A stretch of DNA of 64,000 bases from Irpex lacteus (Eukaryota > Basidiomycota > Agaricomycetes > Polyporales > Irpicaceae): the NCBI GenBank assembly GCA_001986395.2, contig MQVO02000025.1:186001-250000 (forward strand), read 5' to 3'. Shown in pieces: positions 47,289 to 58,272 of the stretch; within the stretch, counting starts at the first letter, position 1; every line of letters begins with the position of its first letter. Under the pieces are notes generated by a model. That model searched no databases and was not told where the DNA came from. It saw only the letters and a program-made list of their open reading frames with translations. The position numbers and the translations under genes are program-made.

Positions 47289-49219
47289 ATGAGCGACCAA
47301 CAAGAAGATCCTACACAGCCACTGCTTCGACCTCGGGTCGAAGAGCATCATGACGTCGATCAAGAGGCAGGAGACTCTGTTCGTTTCGACAGAGTTGGAC
47401 TAGGCTGTCTCCTTGTACAGCACCTATCCAGGTCTGTTTGTATACACCTCTGGGATCACCACTCACAAACGAGAATATGCGTATGACTGACAATGTACTG
47501 TAGCGCATGGGGTGTGCGAACTGCCGAGTTTGCACTCTATCTCTACCTCATTGTCTATTTCAAGGACACCTTGCTCCCCTCCAGTATCCTGGGCTTTTCT
47601 ATGACAGGTACGCCAGACAACGTCTACTTCGATTCGCGAGTACTCACTTACCGCCTCAAGCCACCGGCATTGTCTTCTCCAGGTGGGCAGGCTCTTTGGT
47701 CGACAAATACCGCAAGCTCCCGCTTGTTCGCACTTCAATTATCGTCCAGAAGGTTGCCTCCCTCCTTGCGTACATCTCGTTCATGATAATGCTGTCTCAA
47801 CCTACGGATGGAGCCAGTCCTTATCATCCATACCGTCGACGATACTCCGGGACACCTACTGCGTTCGCAACGCCGACATTTTTCTTTCTCGTCGCTTCCA
47901 GCTGCGTGCTGCATCTCTCCAATACCACTATCTCCATTGCTATCGAACGTGACTGGGCAACCTGCCTTGCTCAGGGACCGTACTTCTCGACCAAGCTATC
48001 AAAGCTCAACACTTACCTCCGTCAAATCAACCTGCTTTGCAAACTATGTGCTCCCTTGTTTGTCTCATTCCTCACAGTTTCGTTCGACAAAAGTGATGCA
48101 AGCGGTCCTACAACCATACATAACATATCCTCGGTGAAGATACTAGCCGTGGTGGCTGCAGTAACCCTCTTCTTCGAGTTCTATTGGATTGGCGTTGTAT
48201 ATAGACGCTTCCCAGTGCTTGAGGCAGAGCAAAACCGCCGGGATCGAGACCGCCAGGTTCCTCAAGCTGTAGAGCAGGTCGACAACGACGTGGAAGAGGT
48301 GGTACCTGCTCCCCCTCTACCGCCACCTGCCAATTATATCGAGCGGCTCCTGAATATTCCAGACTGGAAGGAGCTCGTTCGTCTCCCTATCTTCTTCTCC
48401 TCGCTAGCCATCTCCTTACTATATCTTACTGTGCTAAGGTATGGCCTGCAAATATTCTCTCCTTTGTCTATTCCATCAGCTCATTATAACTTTACATAGC
48501 TTCGACGGTATCATGGTTGGGTACCTGAAAACCCTATCGTACTCCGACGATTTCATTGCCGAGATGCGCGGTGTTTGTGTCATTACCGGTCTCATTGGAA
48601 CTGCTCTCGCTTTACCGCTTGAAAAGAAGATTGGCCCTGTCAGAGCGGGAAATTGGAGCATTTGGTGAGTCGAACTCCCTCTACTTATCCCTTCACATGA
48701 ACCTGAGCATGTATCAGGTCAATGGTTTTCACTCTAATTCCAGTCATTGTTTCATTTTACGTGTTCGCCCCGCACGGTCCCACAACCGGCACTCCCAGAG
48801 GTTCAACTCTCGGCGTCATCGGGGCCATGCTACTCTTCGGAGGTGTGTATATGGCTCTTACGATATATTGCTTCATCCAGTGATTTGAACGTGCTCCTTC
48901 TCTAGGCATGGCCCTCTCACGCATAGGTCTCTGGTCCTTCGATCTCATTCAAACGAAACAGCTTCAAACTGCTTTGGACCACCATCCTCGACGCAACACT
49001 CTAACTGCGCTTCAATATACGATGCAAAGTGTTGCTGACCTAGCCAAGTTCGTCATGACGATGATCCTCTGGGAACCGTTCCAATTCCGCTGGGCTGCGC
49101 TGGTCTCCTTTATGAGCGTCTCAGCTGGTGCTCTGGTGTACGCGGTGTATGTGAAAAAGGAGCGGGGACATATTGCACATCTCCCTGTTCAGATGGCGTG
49201 GCTCAAGAAGATTCTGTAA
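47289..49219 (+). CDS. Ferroportin-family (SLC40A) iron transporter
   Basis: Six exons (47289-47431, 47504-47607, 47661-48438, 48500-48664, 48718-48842, 48906-49219) join to 542 aa. After a hydrophilic N-terminus (MSDQQEDPTQPLLRPRVEE) come family hallmarks: SAWGVRTAEFALYLYLIVYF with LLPSSI, then SRWAGSLVDKYRKLPLVRTS, and SNTTISIAIERDW. A cytosolic loop rich in Asp, Gln and Pro follows, then the second helical half, including SFDGIMVGYLKTLSYSDDFI and LSRIGLWSFDLIQTKQLQ. This is the Ferroportin1 family, which moves Fe2+ (and related metals) out of the cytosol across the plasma or organellar membrane. Length and motif order are normal for the family. Location and substrate in this fungus are inferred. 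It converges on the MARVEL-like gene with 230 bases between stops. Confidence 0.9.
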
Positions 49220-49449
49220 ATAGCCCACACTCGGGCTAGATGAATCCGAAGTGGAGTGTGTTATAGTCGCGAATACAAATTACATTATACAAGACGATGT
49301 GAGAGAGTACTGTACAGTTAAGTGAACGTGATGGAATCCCTTACAATAACAAACCTATGAAAAAAGAAACAGCGTGTATCCGTTTGAACTCCGGCGACGT
49401 TGACCTTTGCTTTGACAAACTTCCAATAAGAAGGTGAGGGGCTCTGCCT

Positions 49450-50250
49450 TTAGGCCCGGCTTTGCCTCATGCTGGGGCCATATCCGCTCGCACGAGGGTC
49501 ATAGCGCCCATGCAGTGGCTCCCTGAATGCGCGGTTGGCGATGGCGAACATGAGGTTGGTGATCAGGAGGATGAAAATAATGATGAAGCCCATCCATGAA
49601 AACGCGACCATGGCGGTGAGGATACGGCAAGGCTTGTAAATTTGGCACCAGTGAAGGTTGCCCCATTCGCCAGACTGCGGGTAGGTGAACCAGCCAATCA
49701 GTACGAGCATGGACGAATAGACTAGAGTACTCACGACAGCTATCGCGGAGCCTACCAACCACATGACGAACAAGATGGAAAGTGCGACGGTCTCTCCTGC
49801 AAAAGTGGATACCCAGCCGTAATCGGATGTCTTTGCAATGACGTGGATGCTATATACAGAGAATAACGTCAGTGGCGGTTGAGGTGCATGCCCTTGGAAC
49901 CTTAATCCACGCAACCATGACTTACACCCATGGGACCCATAGCAACGTCAAGGCAGCAGTCACGAGTAGTTCAATAACAATAGGGTCTACAGCCCAATTG
50001 CTGTTAGGATTATATTCTCGGTAGTTGAACTAACACTCACCATAGAAGTCGCGGCCTCCGTTGAGAGGATCACCCTCGGGGATATGCAGAGTGTAGTGGA
50101 CACGTGCGGCCGTTAAGCCCAGCAAGACGGCCGCAAACAAGAACTGTAATGGTTGTAGTTCAGCTATAGCAGCCTATTGGTATGTGAGGTCTTAAGACGT
50201 ACCAAGACAATATAGAGGAAGATTCGGATTCGGTTCACAGTGATCGGCAT
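49450..50250 (-). CDS. MARVEL-like four-helix membrane protein
   Basis: The ATG at 50250 starts MPITVNRIRIFLYIVLFLFA. Several exons end at TAA 49452-49450. Four hydrophobic segments are visible: IFLYIVLFLFAAVLLGLTAA, VIELLVTAALTLLWVPWVI, LSILFVMWLVGSAIAVVSTL and MVAFSWMGFIIIFILLITNL. A polar Trp/Cys loop (WGNLHWCQIYKPC) lies between helices 3 and 4, and the cytosolic tail is short (HGRYDPRASGYGPSMRQ). This topology fits the MARVEL superfamily found as small vesicle/plasma-membrane proteins in basidiomycetes. The function is unknown. Confidence 0.78.
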
Positions 50251-51929
50251 GGTTGAACGTCGCGGTCGTCGAAGCGAAGCGTAAGAAGAGCGTAAGAGAG
50301 AGGGTTGAAAGCAAGTTGTCTAGGTGATAGGTGAGGAGCCAAGTACGCACCACCAACCTCTTATATAGCGAGGTGACTTCATTTGCGAACTCAACGTGTT
50401 GATGGATATGCTGGAATGACTTCTTATATGGGCGTCAGACGGAATTCACCGAGAAAGACAAAACCAGACAAAACCATGCATTTCCAGGGACTCCTCGTGC
50501 TGGGTCAAGGGTGAAGAGGTCAACAATAGGTTGTGTAAACAGTGCGAGATGATGACAGAACATCCCATGGCAGTGTCAACGGCCGTCGTATATCACAACA
50601 TGTGCTTGCCATGCTGCGCGGCGGAGGGCTATACAACACGTTTCCTGCAAGGAGGATGAAGCATGGCACCTGGTCGATGTAAAAGAACAAAGCTTATTTC
50701 CGTTGTTTGCTGTGATTTCATGTGATGGGGGCTGTTCTGAGAAAGAAGTTCAGCGGTCGAGAACGGGCACCTGGACACCTAGGGAAGCCGGCTATTTACA
50801 TTCAACACGAGCAGAACCTCGCGTGAATTGACATTGCCGGGGATTTATAAGATCTGCAAACACTGCATTGACTGTCATAGATTAGACAACAGCTCTCGGG
50901 GCCTCTGAGCGACGATTCCCGCACCCACACATGACTCTTCGATCACTCACTGGCACTGACCACTGTCGATACTTAATCGAGTAGAAGATTGCGATATCTA
51001 GTCACTAAAGGGAAGTGGCATGGATATAGACACATAAGTATGCCTTTACTTTGAGATGGGTAAGAATTAATCGTACTTTTCCAAATGATCAATGGGTGAG
51101 CTGCCATGCCGGCGAGCATTGAGTCGAAGATTGACAGTGACTTGTAAGTAGACTGTGACAGATATTCATGATACTGCGCATGCTTAAGGCTCCATTTTAA
51201 AGATGCTGAGATAATGACGGCGAACAGTGGCAAGGAGGCTCTTCAGCGTCAGAGGACATGTTCAAATTCAACTTCTGACGTCGGGAGATGGCGGCCAAGC
51301 GTCGGGACTGAGATCAAACTGAGATTGAACCTGAAAGCCCAAAGTAGAATGGACGCTGTCCTTTGTGGCGTGGAAATGCGCTCTCTGGACCATCACTAAG
51401 TACTTAGTACGACGAGCTCGAAGCGGTGGGAAGTCAACTAGTCACCAGCAGGAACCACCTGGCACGATTCTGGATTAATTCTATAGGTTATTACACTCAT
51501 TTAATATTTATTATCATCGATTCAGTCAAGTGCCACCCGACGGTCCAACTGAGCGGGAGCCAGGAGACGAGTTCAACTGCGAAGGCGCTGTCTGCACGAG
51601 TCGAAGAGCAGTGGAATGGCTGGGATAATCCCGAGAAAATTAAACATAATCTTGACAAGGTCTATCTACTGAGGCTCGTCAGCGTATCTCCGGATAGTTG
51701 GCAGCCAGTATTATCCGTGGATGAGGGTGTCTTCATGAAGTAAACTTTGGGCTGGAATCACTAGCCGTCTTTACGTGAGACTCGCAGTAGTAGTTCAAAC
51801 TTAGCGTGCCTATATGTAATGCTACACGATTCATTATAGCGCATGGAATGGGTATACATCTTCGCAGAAATATTTCATCTAGGTGGATAAAGGGGAGATC
51901 CTGGACTCGCATCGCAAACGAGGTTGGAA
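50251..51929. other. Intergenic, no gene seen
   Basis: 1.7 kb between the MARVEL-like gene and the GH16 gene. Short frames at 50973-51233 (-) and 51426-51743 (+) have no recognisable content. Confidence 0.45.
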
Positions 51930-52132
51930 TTAGAACAAAAGAAAGCTGAGGAAAGGTAAGATCAGGATTGCGGCGTGAACTGCATAAGGTATGAGGGAGA
52001 TGGTCATTTGATCACCGCTGGTCTGGCCTGCAGCGCCAGTTGATCCAGAAGGGCCAACAGCGGACGTAGACCCAGTGGAACCAGATGTCCCGTTGCTATT
52101 AACGACAGATGCGGAACCATTAAGAGAGAACG

Positions 52133-52140
52133 CTCGTATG
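52133..52140. repeat. 8-bp target-site duplication of the small element (CTCGTATG)
   Basis: CTCGTATG at 52133-52140 is repeated exactly at 52512-52519, on either side of the inverted-repeat element. Confidence 0.92.
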
Positions 52141-52511
52141 AGGACCCCTGACAATAGGCGTGGAGGCCAGATACTGATCCGGACAAAATTTGCGAATTCG
52201 AGGACCTGAGGCTGGATACGTCCGGACAAAATTCAGCCCTCCGGAGGTTCTGAAGTTCAAAGCTGGATACCAATCCGGACATTCGACACCCGCTTTGGGC
52301 AACTTCAGGCCGCCCGAGGCCCCGAAACAGAGCGCTAAACCGGAGGTGAGATCAAAATATCTAACAATTTCCTTATTTGTAACTTTAACGCTCATGAAAT
52401 CGCCCGGAGGCGAGATACTATCCGGACAATTTTGGTCAAAATCTCGACGGCAAGTCCGGACAATTTCTTTCGGCGTCAAATCTGGCCTCTTCGCCTATTG
52501 TCAGGGGTCCT
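52141..52511. mobile_element. 371-bp non-autonomous TIR transposon (MITE), hAT-like
   Basis: The two ends are 31-bp inverted repeats, starting AGGACCCCTGACAATAGGCG, with only two mismatches between arms. The flanking duplication is 8 bp, the length made by hAT-type transposases. There is no coding capacity. Inside, the motif TCCGGACA occurs five times (52178, 52221, 52274, 52421, 52455), usually shortly after GATAC. The insertion is in the coding exon of GH16 paralogue A. Assignment to hAT rests on the duplication length only, since the terminal bases are not the usual hAT CAGGG/TAGGG. Confidence 0.9.
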
Positions 52512-53970
52512 CTCGTATGTAGTTCAGCTCAAAATATGCATCCGCCAGTTCGGGTGTACCATTGTACCATACACTGTTGTTGTTCTATATTTCAATTACG
52601 AGAGTCAGTTAACGTTTAAAAGACGTTATAGGTGCAACTTACGCATGTGTTTGGGTCAGTGGCGTTCCCACCGCATTGGGAGGCGTATATCGACGGAACA
52701 CCTGCCCTTTGAGCCAGATACCTAACGTCAATTTTGATTTGGATCCTCAGCATAAGTATTCATACCATGTGCCGCACAGAGTGATATCGATGACGATTTG
52801 CTGTGCTCCAAAATGTGTTGTAATGTCGCAAGACGAGGACGGGAAGGCTGCCGAGGGCGGACCCCAGCTCGAAATATCCAAGGACGTTGTGACGGTCTCA
52901 ATCGAGGAAGGAATACTATGACGCTGGGAGACTGGATGTCAGAGAGTCAGGTGAGAGATGAGAAAGAACATGTGCTCACATCCCAGAACCAGATGCTAAA
53001 AATTAAGTTCGACATCGAAATCAGTCTTATCTACGGCAAGAGTACAAATGCTTACAATATTCCCGAGACATCAAACTGTGTAGCCCACACCCCTCCTCCG
53101 TTATCCGCAAAGCCCTTTCCAAAGGTATTCGGTCGCTTCTCCGTCTTTACACCTATATCAGCAACGAATGTAGGCCAAAGCGTATACGGGAGACTTACCA
53201 CAGTGCACCCCGTGTTTCCTGTATTGTTGCAGTTAGTGACCGCGGGCTGGTTCAGAGCGGTTGTGTTTGTCGCAGCAGAGCAGCCGGGAAACGTGTGCAG
53301 CGACATCTGGTTGTAAGGGTTGTGATTGATACCTTCGATGATGTCGATCTCTCCGTTATCAGGCCAGGGGTTGCCCTTTGTCCATATACTGGGCCATACC
53401 TGTACGAGTGATCGGTCAGTTGGCCCGCCAAGAAACAATGCCGAGGATAGAACTTACAGAGCAGCCAAATGGTAGGTGAACAGCATCAACAACGAGGACC
53501 GGGCCTATATCGAAGGATGCCTGCGAGGCGATTCGAACCTACAAACAGCAATTAAGATTAAAACTATCGCTCGAGCAGTAGAGGTAGCTGAGCCCACCGA
53601 GTTCCGCTTGTCGTAGTAGGGCACAAAAGAAGTGTTGTCGACCTTTATGATGACCTTGTTCGCATCGTTCACGTATGCCAAGCTCGATGAAGCCGATTTG
53701 TTGACATAGAATACCGAGCCTGTTCAGATTGCGAACGGCATCCGTTAGAATTTTTCAATCAAGTACGGTAAAATAAAAACAGTACGTACCACCTGTCGTC
53801 TCGTCATACGGAAACTCGTCAAATATCCACTCGTCAAAAAAGGTCTTCCCCGAATAATCCTTGACCAAACTGAAATTGGCAGCAGACACAAGGTGGCACG
53901 GTATTGCTAGTAGAGCAAGCGCCACTGCTAGTAATCGAGTCGACAGTCGGAGGGGATTCCGTCCATGCAT

Positions 53971-55576
53971 CCTGTCAGAAAAGAGGCTCTACGAATCGAA
54001 GTTTGTACTGTTAGCACGGAAAGGAAGGGTTTCGGGATGCGTGAACATTCCGAGTCATGCCTTTTCTGTATATAGAGCCTCGGAGTCTTTTCGGAATCGA
54101 GTCCTTGTACTGTGTGCGCCTGCGCAGGGCCCAGAGACGACAGATGGCAAAAAATATTCTGCTCGGTGCTGCTCTTCTATCCGAGTCCAGGAACTGTATA
54201 AAGAAGATCATAATGATAGATATCGAGTCAGACCGGCGGTACCGTACGGTGCCTTTCGGTCAGTCGTTATGTTGTAAGCAACCACTTCCTGTCAGTTTTG
54301 ACACTGCATGATTGTCAATGTAATAGTGTATGGCGACATTACTTATTTTGGCGGGTCCATCCCACGTATATGTTCTAGCCCGCCGGAGCTGGATGATAAC
54401 TTGATTAAGTAAAACTACCGTCGGTATCTTGAACATTGAGCAAACGGTACCTACTGATCGCTGCGGATACCGGTGATTGCGCCTCTTCAAGCGTACAAGG
54501 GTTGGGAGGATTTATCGTCTTCGTGTTGAATCTCTACCGAGCTTCAAACATAGATCCAATGTTACACAATCCATCCCCATGGTCGATTTTACCCCGATAT
54601 CCCTTGCGCATCCGCGACTTGTAATTGTGGTTCCAATCACTGCAGTAGGACCGCGACTTGAAGCTTGAAGATATGATCGTATAAAAGCCGTCATATCAAT
54701 ACTGCTGCCGGCGCTCCTGGTCTTCCTGAGGCAGAGTAGACAAGTCCAACCTTCGCGGGCTCAGGATCTCGTGTCTAGGCGCTCCTACAAGCCAGCATAA
54801 TTACCTCCATCATTCATCACGATGTGTTCAATTATCGAGTTTGATATCCCGTCGGCCGAGTTGTCGTTGAGCAATTCCTGAGTTATGAGTATTATTAGGC
54901 TCAGTGTGTTCAACGGAGAGCAGGGGGTACTTACCAAGTAATGACCCAGCTATCAAGCACGTAATGTCAGAACTAGTGGACCAAAGAGAAAAATCTCCGT
55001 ACATGCTGGTATCACAAGCTCGCAGGAACTGTAATAATGAGCAGTTGATCATGCACGAATGATATAACTTTACCCTTGACAACACAACACATGCGCATGC
55101 ATCCTCTGAGCCAAAAATCCACCAAGCGCAGGAGAGAAACCCAGACAAGGACTCCATATATCAATGACCTACTCAGTACACAGAAAATACTCCACGACAA
55201 GGACAAAACCGAGTTCAGGAGGTCAACGAGGCTCGGGGGACATCGGGCGTAAGTGGAAGAGGGAGATAACGCGGCATTCCGTGACAGCGCAAATGAACGC
55301 ACAGCCAAGGGACGACGCCGCCCGAAAAATTCAAACGTGCAAGTGCAAGCTGAGGAGGTCGGATGGATGAATGGGAAGTGAACCAGAAATAACGAGCGGA
55401 GTGGTACAAACGAGAGGATAGTCATTTTCGCCCAAGAGAGAAAAGTGGGTATGGTATAAAACACAACAAGAGCCAAAAGTGAAAAGGTTAAACGCGAGGG
55501 GGAGGGGATGATAGGCTGCAACAGCTGTTTGAGGGGGAGCGCGCAAAGACCCAAGACAAGACGGGATATGGTCGAT
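53971..55576. other. Intergenic, no gene seen
   Basis: 1.6 kb upstream of GH16 paralogue A and downstream of the Kre9/KNH-type gene. A long minus-strand frame (55617-55012) starts inside the last exon of the next gene in another frame and is pyrimidine-rich. I treat it as 3' UTR and not a gene. Confidence 0.45.
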
Positions 55577-56509
55577 TTAGAGCAGAATGGCGATGGAGGC
55601 GACGCCACAGGCGGCAACGACGCCGAAGATGCCGTTCACGCCAAAGACGGACGCGGCACCGTTGGTCTCAGCGGGAGGAGGACGGGTGACGGAGGCACTG
55701 GCTGAGTTGCTGGCGGAGGGGGCGCCGGAGCCGGAGGCGCTGCCACTGGCGGAGGCGGAGGTGCCGTTGCTGGTGGAGGTAGCGGCGGGTGCGGCTAGAA
55801 GACGTAAGAGTTATGTCAGAAGACGAAGAATGATAAAACATAGGTCAGAAGATCATGGAAAAAAGGAAAATAGAAGACGTGAACAAGGGGACAGGTGGAA
55901 TGGGGCAAGACGAATGAGGAATGGAAGAGGGAATGGACGTACTGCCTGGGGCCTTGACGTCGAAGTCGGGGCTGGTGGCGAAGACTTGGCTGTGGTTCTG
56001 AGGGCTGACGAACTGGACCTCGAAGCCAGAGCCGACTTTCAGAGTGACATTGGTGACGGTGAAGGTCTATCACAGCCACAGTTGCGACGCATACAGTCAG
56101 TAACAGCGACATATATGCTAGATAAAGGAGTCGTACGCACCTCCGCGGATGTATCGACGAACTGAGCGATGGAGAACGGACCGTTTAAGGTCGCGTTGTC
56201 TGAGTTCACGACGAGGATGTCGACGGGCGAGGGGTCGCCTGAGGTGAACTGCCAGGTGATGGTGTTGCTGGTGTTCTGCACCCTATCATCCCACTTCCTT
56301 CAGCCTCCTTCGACTTCCATGTATAGAGAATAGCTGTACTCACCAGTAAGACTGACCGCTGGGCGCGTTGATAGTAAGCGCACCTACATACGGACGCCGC
56401 GATGTCAGATACGGTACCGATCACGGCGAAGGTTTATCTGGAAACGGAGACGAGGTGACGTACCGAGCGCGGAGGGCACGAGAGCGAGGGCGGCGAGAGC
56501 GAAGCGCAT
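55577..56509 (-). CDS. Ser/Thr-rich GPI-anchored protein, Kre9/KNH family
   Basis: The ATG at 56509 starts a signal peptide (MRFALAALALVPSALG). Further short exons give ALTINAPSGQSYW, VQNTSNTITWQFTSGDPSPV, LNGPFSIAQFVDTSAEV and VGSGFEVQFVSPQNHSQVFA, the Kre9/KNH-like immunoglobulin-type domain. A Ser/Ala/Thr-rich linker follows (TSNGTSASASGSASGSGAP) and then a hydrophobic C-terminal GPI signal (FGVNGIFGVVAACGVASIAI) to the stop at 55577. Proteins of this kind are secreted and anchored at the plasma membrane or wall, and Kre9/Knh1 in yeast are linked to beta-1,6-glucan. The domain name is from family knowledge. The precise role here is unknown. It lies between two GH16 glucanases, which fits a wall-related neighbourhood. 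Confidence 0.8.
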
Positions 56510-58272
56510 CTTTAAACGAAGGGAGAAGGGCGGGGGCGGTGAGCTGAGCAGCGAGGGGAAGGGTTGGGACGGCGGTGAACCTGGAGAAAGCAGTCGCGAC
56601 GTGGGGAGGCCAAGATTTTTGTTGTGTGTGAGATTCCCACGATCCCGCCATCAATTATTTATTGAGTGTCGTGGCCCGTTTGGGAAGGTGAGGTCGTGGT
56701 ACGTGTTTTGTTCTTGTTTTTACAACATATGACATGATGCATGTTCTTGTGGCGTGCACGGACCATTCGCTTTCACCAAGGCTGTGCAGCTGTGCGTGTC
56801 CAGGCCTGCAGGATTTGCATGCAATTTCACGGACGAGATATACACTGTACATAAGTACAACTCTAGACGTGTGAGGCACTGAGAGCACCGTGGAATCAGA
56901 TACATAGCCCTGTAAAGTACAGCAGTTGAGCCAGCACAATCGTATTCTACTCGCAAGTGCACTAGACGCCACGTGCACAAAGCCGATCTTCTCTTGTTCC
57001 GTCGTACACTCTCCCTCTAGATCCGTTCCCTCCTTGGAGGTAGGATAATAACGGATATGAACGATACTTGCAATGACGGGGCACACAAAAGTAGCACGCA
57101 TGGCCGTGACTGCTCCCTCTAGAGCCCACCGAGTGATGAATATGCACTCACCTGGCAGCTCGACGATTTGATCGACTTGTACTCACTCTGTGTACCCTCC
57201 AGCCACTCCACCTCTGGATTTACAGACCTTTGTTCGTCGCATCCATCGGCCTTCAGTCCCGCTTCAATCTAAAGTTCAGGACGACAAGGTTGACAGAGCT
57301 GTAGTAGGAACGTGTCGAACAAGCAGTGGCGAGAACTTGTGGACTTGGCCGAAGAGGTACGTCATGAAATTACCCTCTTTGCGCAGTAGAGCCAAGCACA
57401 ATGCTGTGTCGATAGATCGCGAAGGTAAATTTCAGGTCGTTCACGCACCGATCGTCATTCCCTCCGTTTTCATTTCCGCACCACCGCGTAAACAACTACC
57501 GCAGTTGCAGTGCACTCCCGAGTTCTCTTTGCAAAACGATCGCCCCGTGCAAGATGCGTTATCCCAGAAAATGAGTTCGAGATTGTTGATATTCATTTCC
57601 TCGAATTGCGGCAAGTCCAAGATAGACAGACACGAGTCGATTCCGGAAGGAGATGCTGAAGAGCCCGGAGGCTTGGAAGACGCTTGGGTGTGAAAGACAA
57701 GACGAGTATAGGCCGTCGAGAGCTTAAGGACTCTTGTGCGTGCCCAGGATGACGACACAGCAGACACCAAGAATAGTCACCAGCCGCGTTGTCTTTGCGT
57801 GTCGAAGGGCGTTGGGCGAAAGTTCGCCACTATCGAAGGTCCTCGGCAAGGTGGGGTGATGCAAAATCAGCACCGCAGTCAAGCCTCGTGCAGGACCCGG
57901 CGTCTCTTGCACGATACATAAGTATACCCGACAACGACCGTGTTGTTCTTCCTCTTGCTACGACGTCCACGACCAAACTCTCGACGAACTCTTGCCTTGA
58001 AGATAGAAAATTACACCGAAGAAGGTTATAGTAACTCAAAGTGAGTACCTGATCTTGAGTTCGAGACCAGGCACCCCGATCAAGGTTTACAACTCCCGTC
58101 CAGCTAAACGCCCAGCAGCCACAAGGAGGATTTTCGTTGTTGTCGACCGGTGTTTGTCTCTTACTCCCCTACCACCACATTCTAGGTGAGTATCTTGTAA
58201 CTCACTCGCAACAATGGCAGAATTTCTCAGAACGAGCAGTTAGGAGCGATATACCCATCAACAACAATAACC
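56510..58272. other. Divergent intergenic region
   Basis: 1.8 kb between the Kre9/KNH-type gene (-) and GH16 paralogue B (+), presumably holding both promoters. A minus-strand frame at 57770-57441 contains six Cys but no usable start codon or signal peptide, so no gene is called. Confidence 0.45.

Larger units (their letters stand above)
51930..53970 (-). pseudogene. GH16 beta-glucanase paralogue A, broken by a transposon
   Basis: The ATG at 53970 gives a signal peptide (RLLAVALALLAIPCHLVSA). The exons then parallel paralogue [41 protein letters not shown] (catalytic GEIDIIE), [64 protein letters not shown] and ADAYFELNYIR. Right after ELNYIR, a 371-bp inverted-repeat element interrupts the exon and puts an in-frame TGA at 52503-52501. 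Beyond the insert, the same frame continues as AFSLNGSASVV, a Ser/Thr/Gly-rich linker, and the hydrophobic GPI-signal tail (AILILPFLSFLLF) to the stop at 51930. The catalytic domain is complete, so a truncated, unanchored enzyme could still be secreted. The family acts on beta-1,3(1,4)/1,6-glucans. Confidence 0.88.

Noticed and set aside
55012..55617. 201-codon minus-strand open frame
   Set aside because: It begins inside the last exon of the Kre9/KNH-type gene in another frame and is a pyrimidine-rich 3' UTR translation with no recognisable motif or splice structure.
57441..57770. Cys-containing minus-strand frame, candidate small secreted protein
   Set aside because: The hydrophobic leader-like stretch (VTILGVCCVVILG) upstream has no ATG, runs into a stop, and no splice link to the Cys-rich part could be supported.
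58030..58075. GTTCGAGACC resembling a tRNA B box
   Set aside because: The flanking bases do not form a T-stem, and no acceptor stem, A box or anticodon arm can be drawn.
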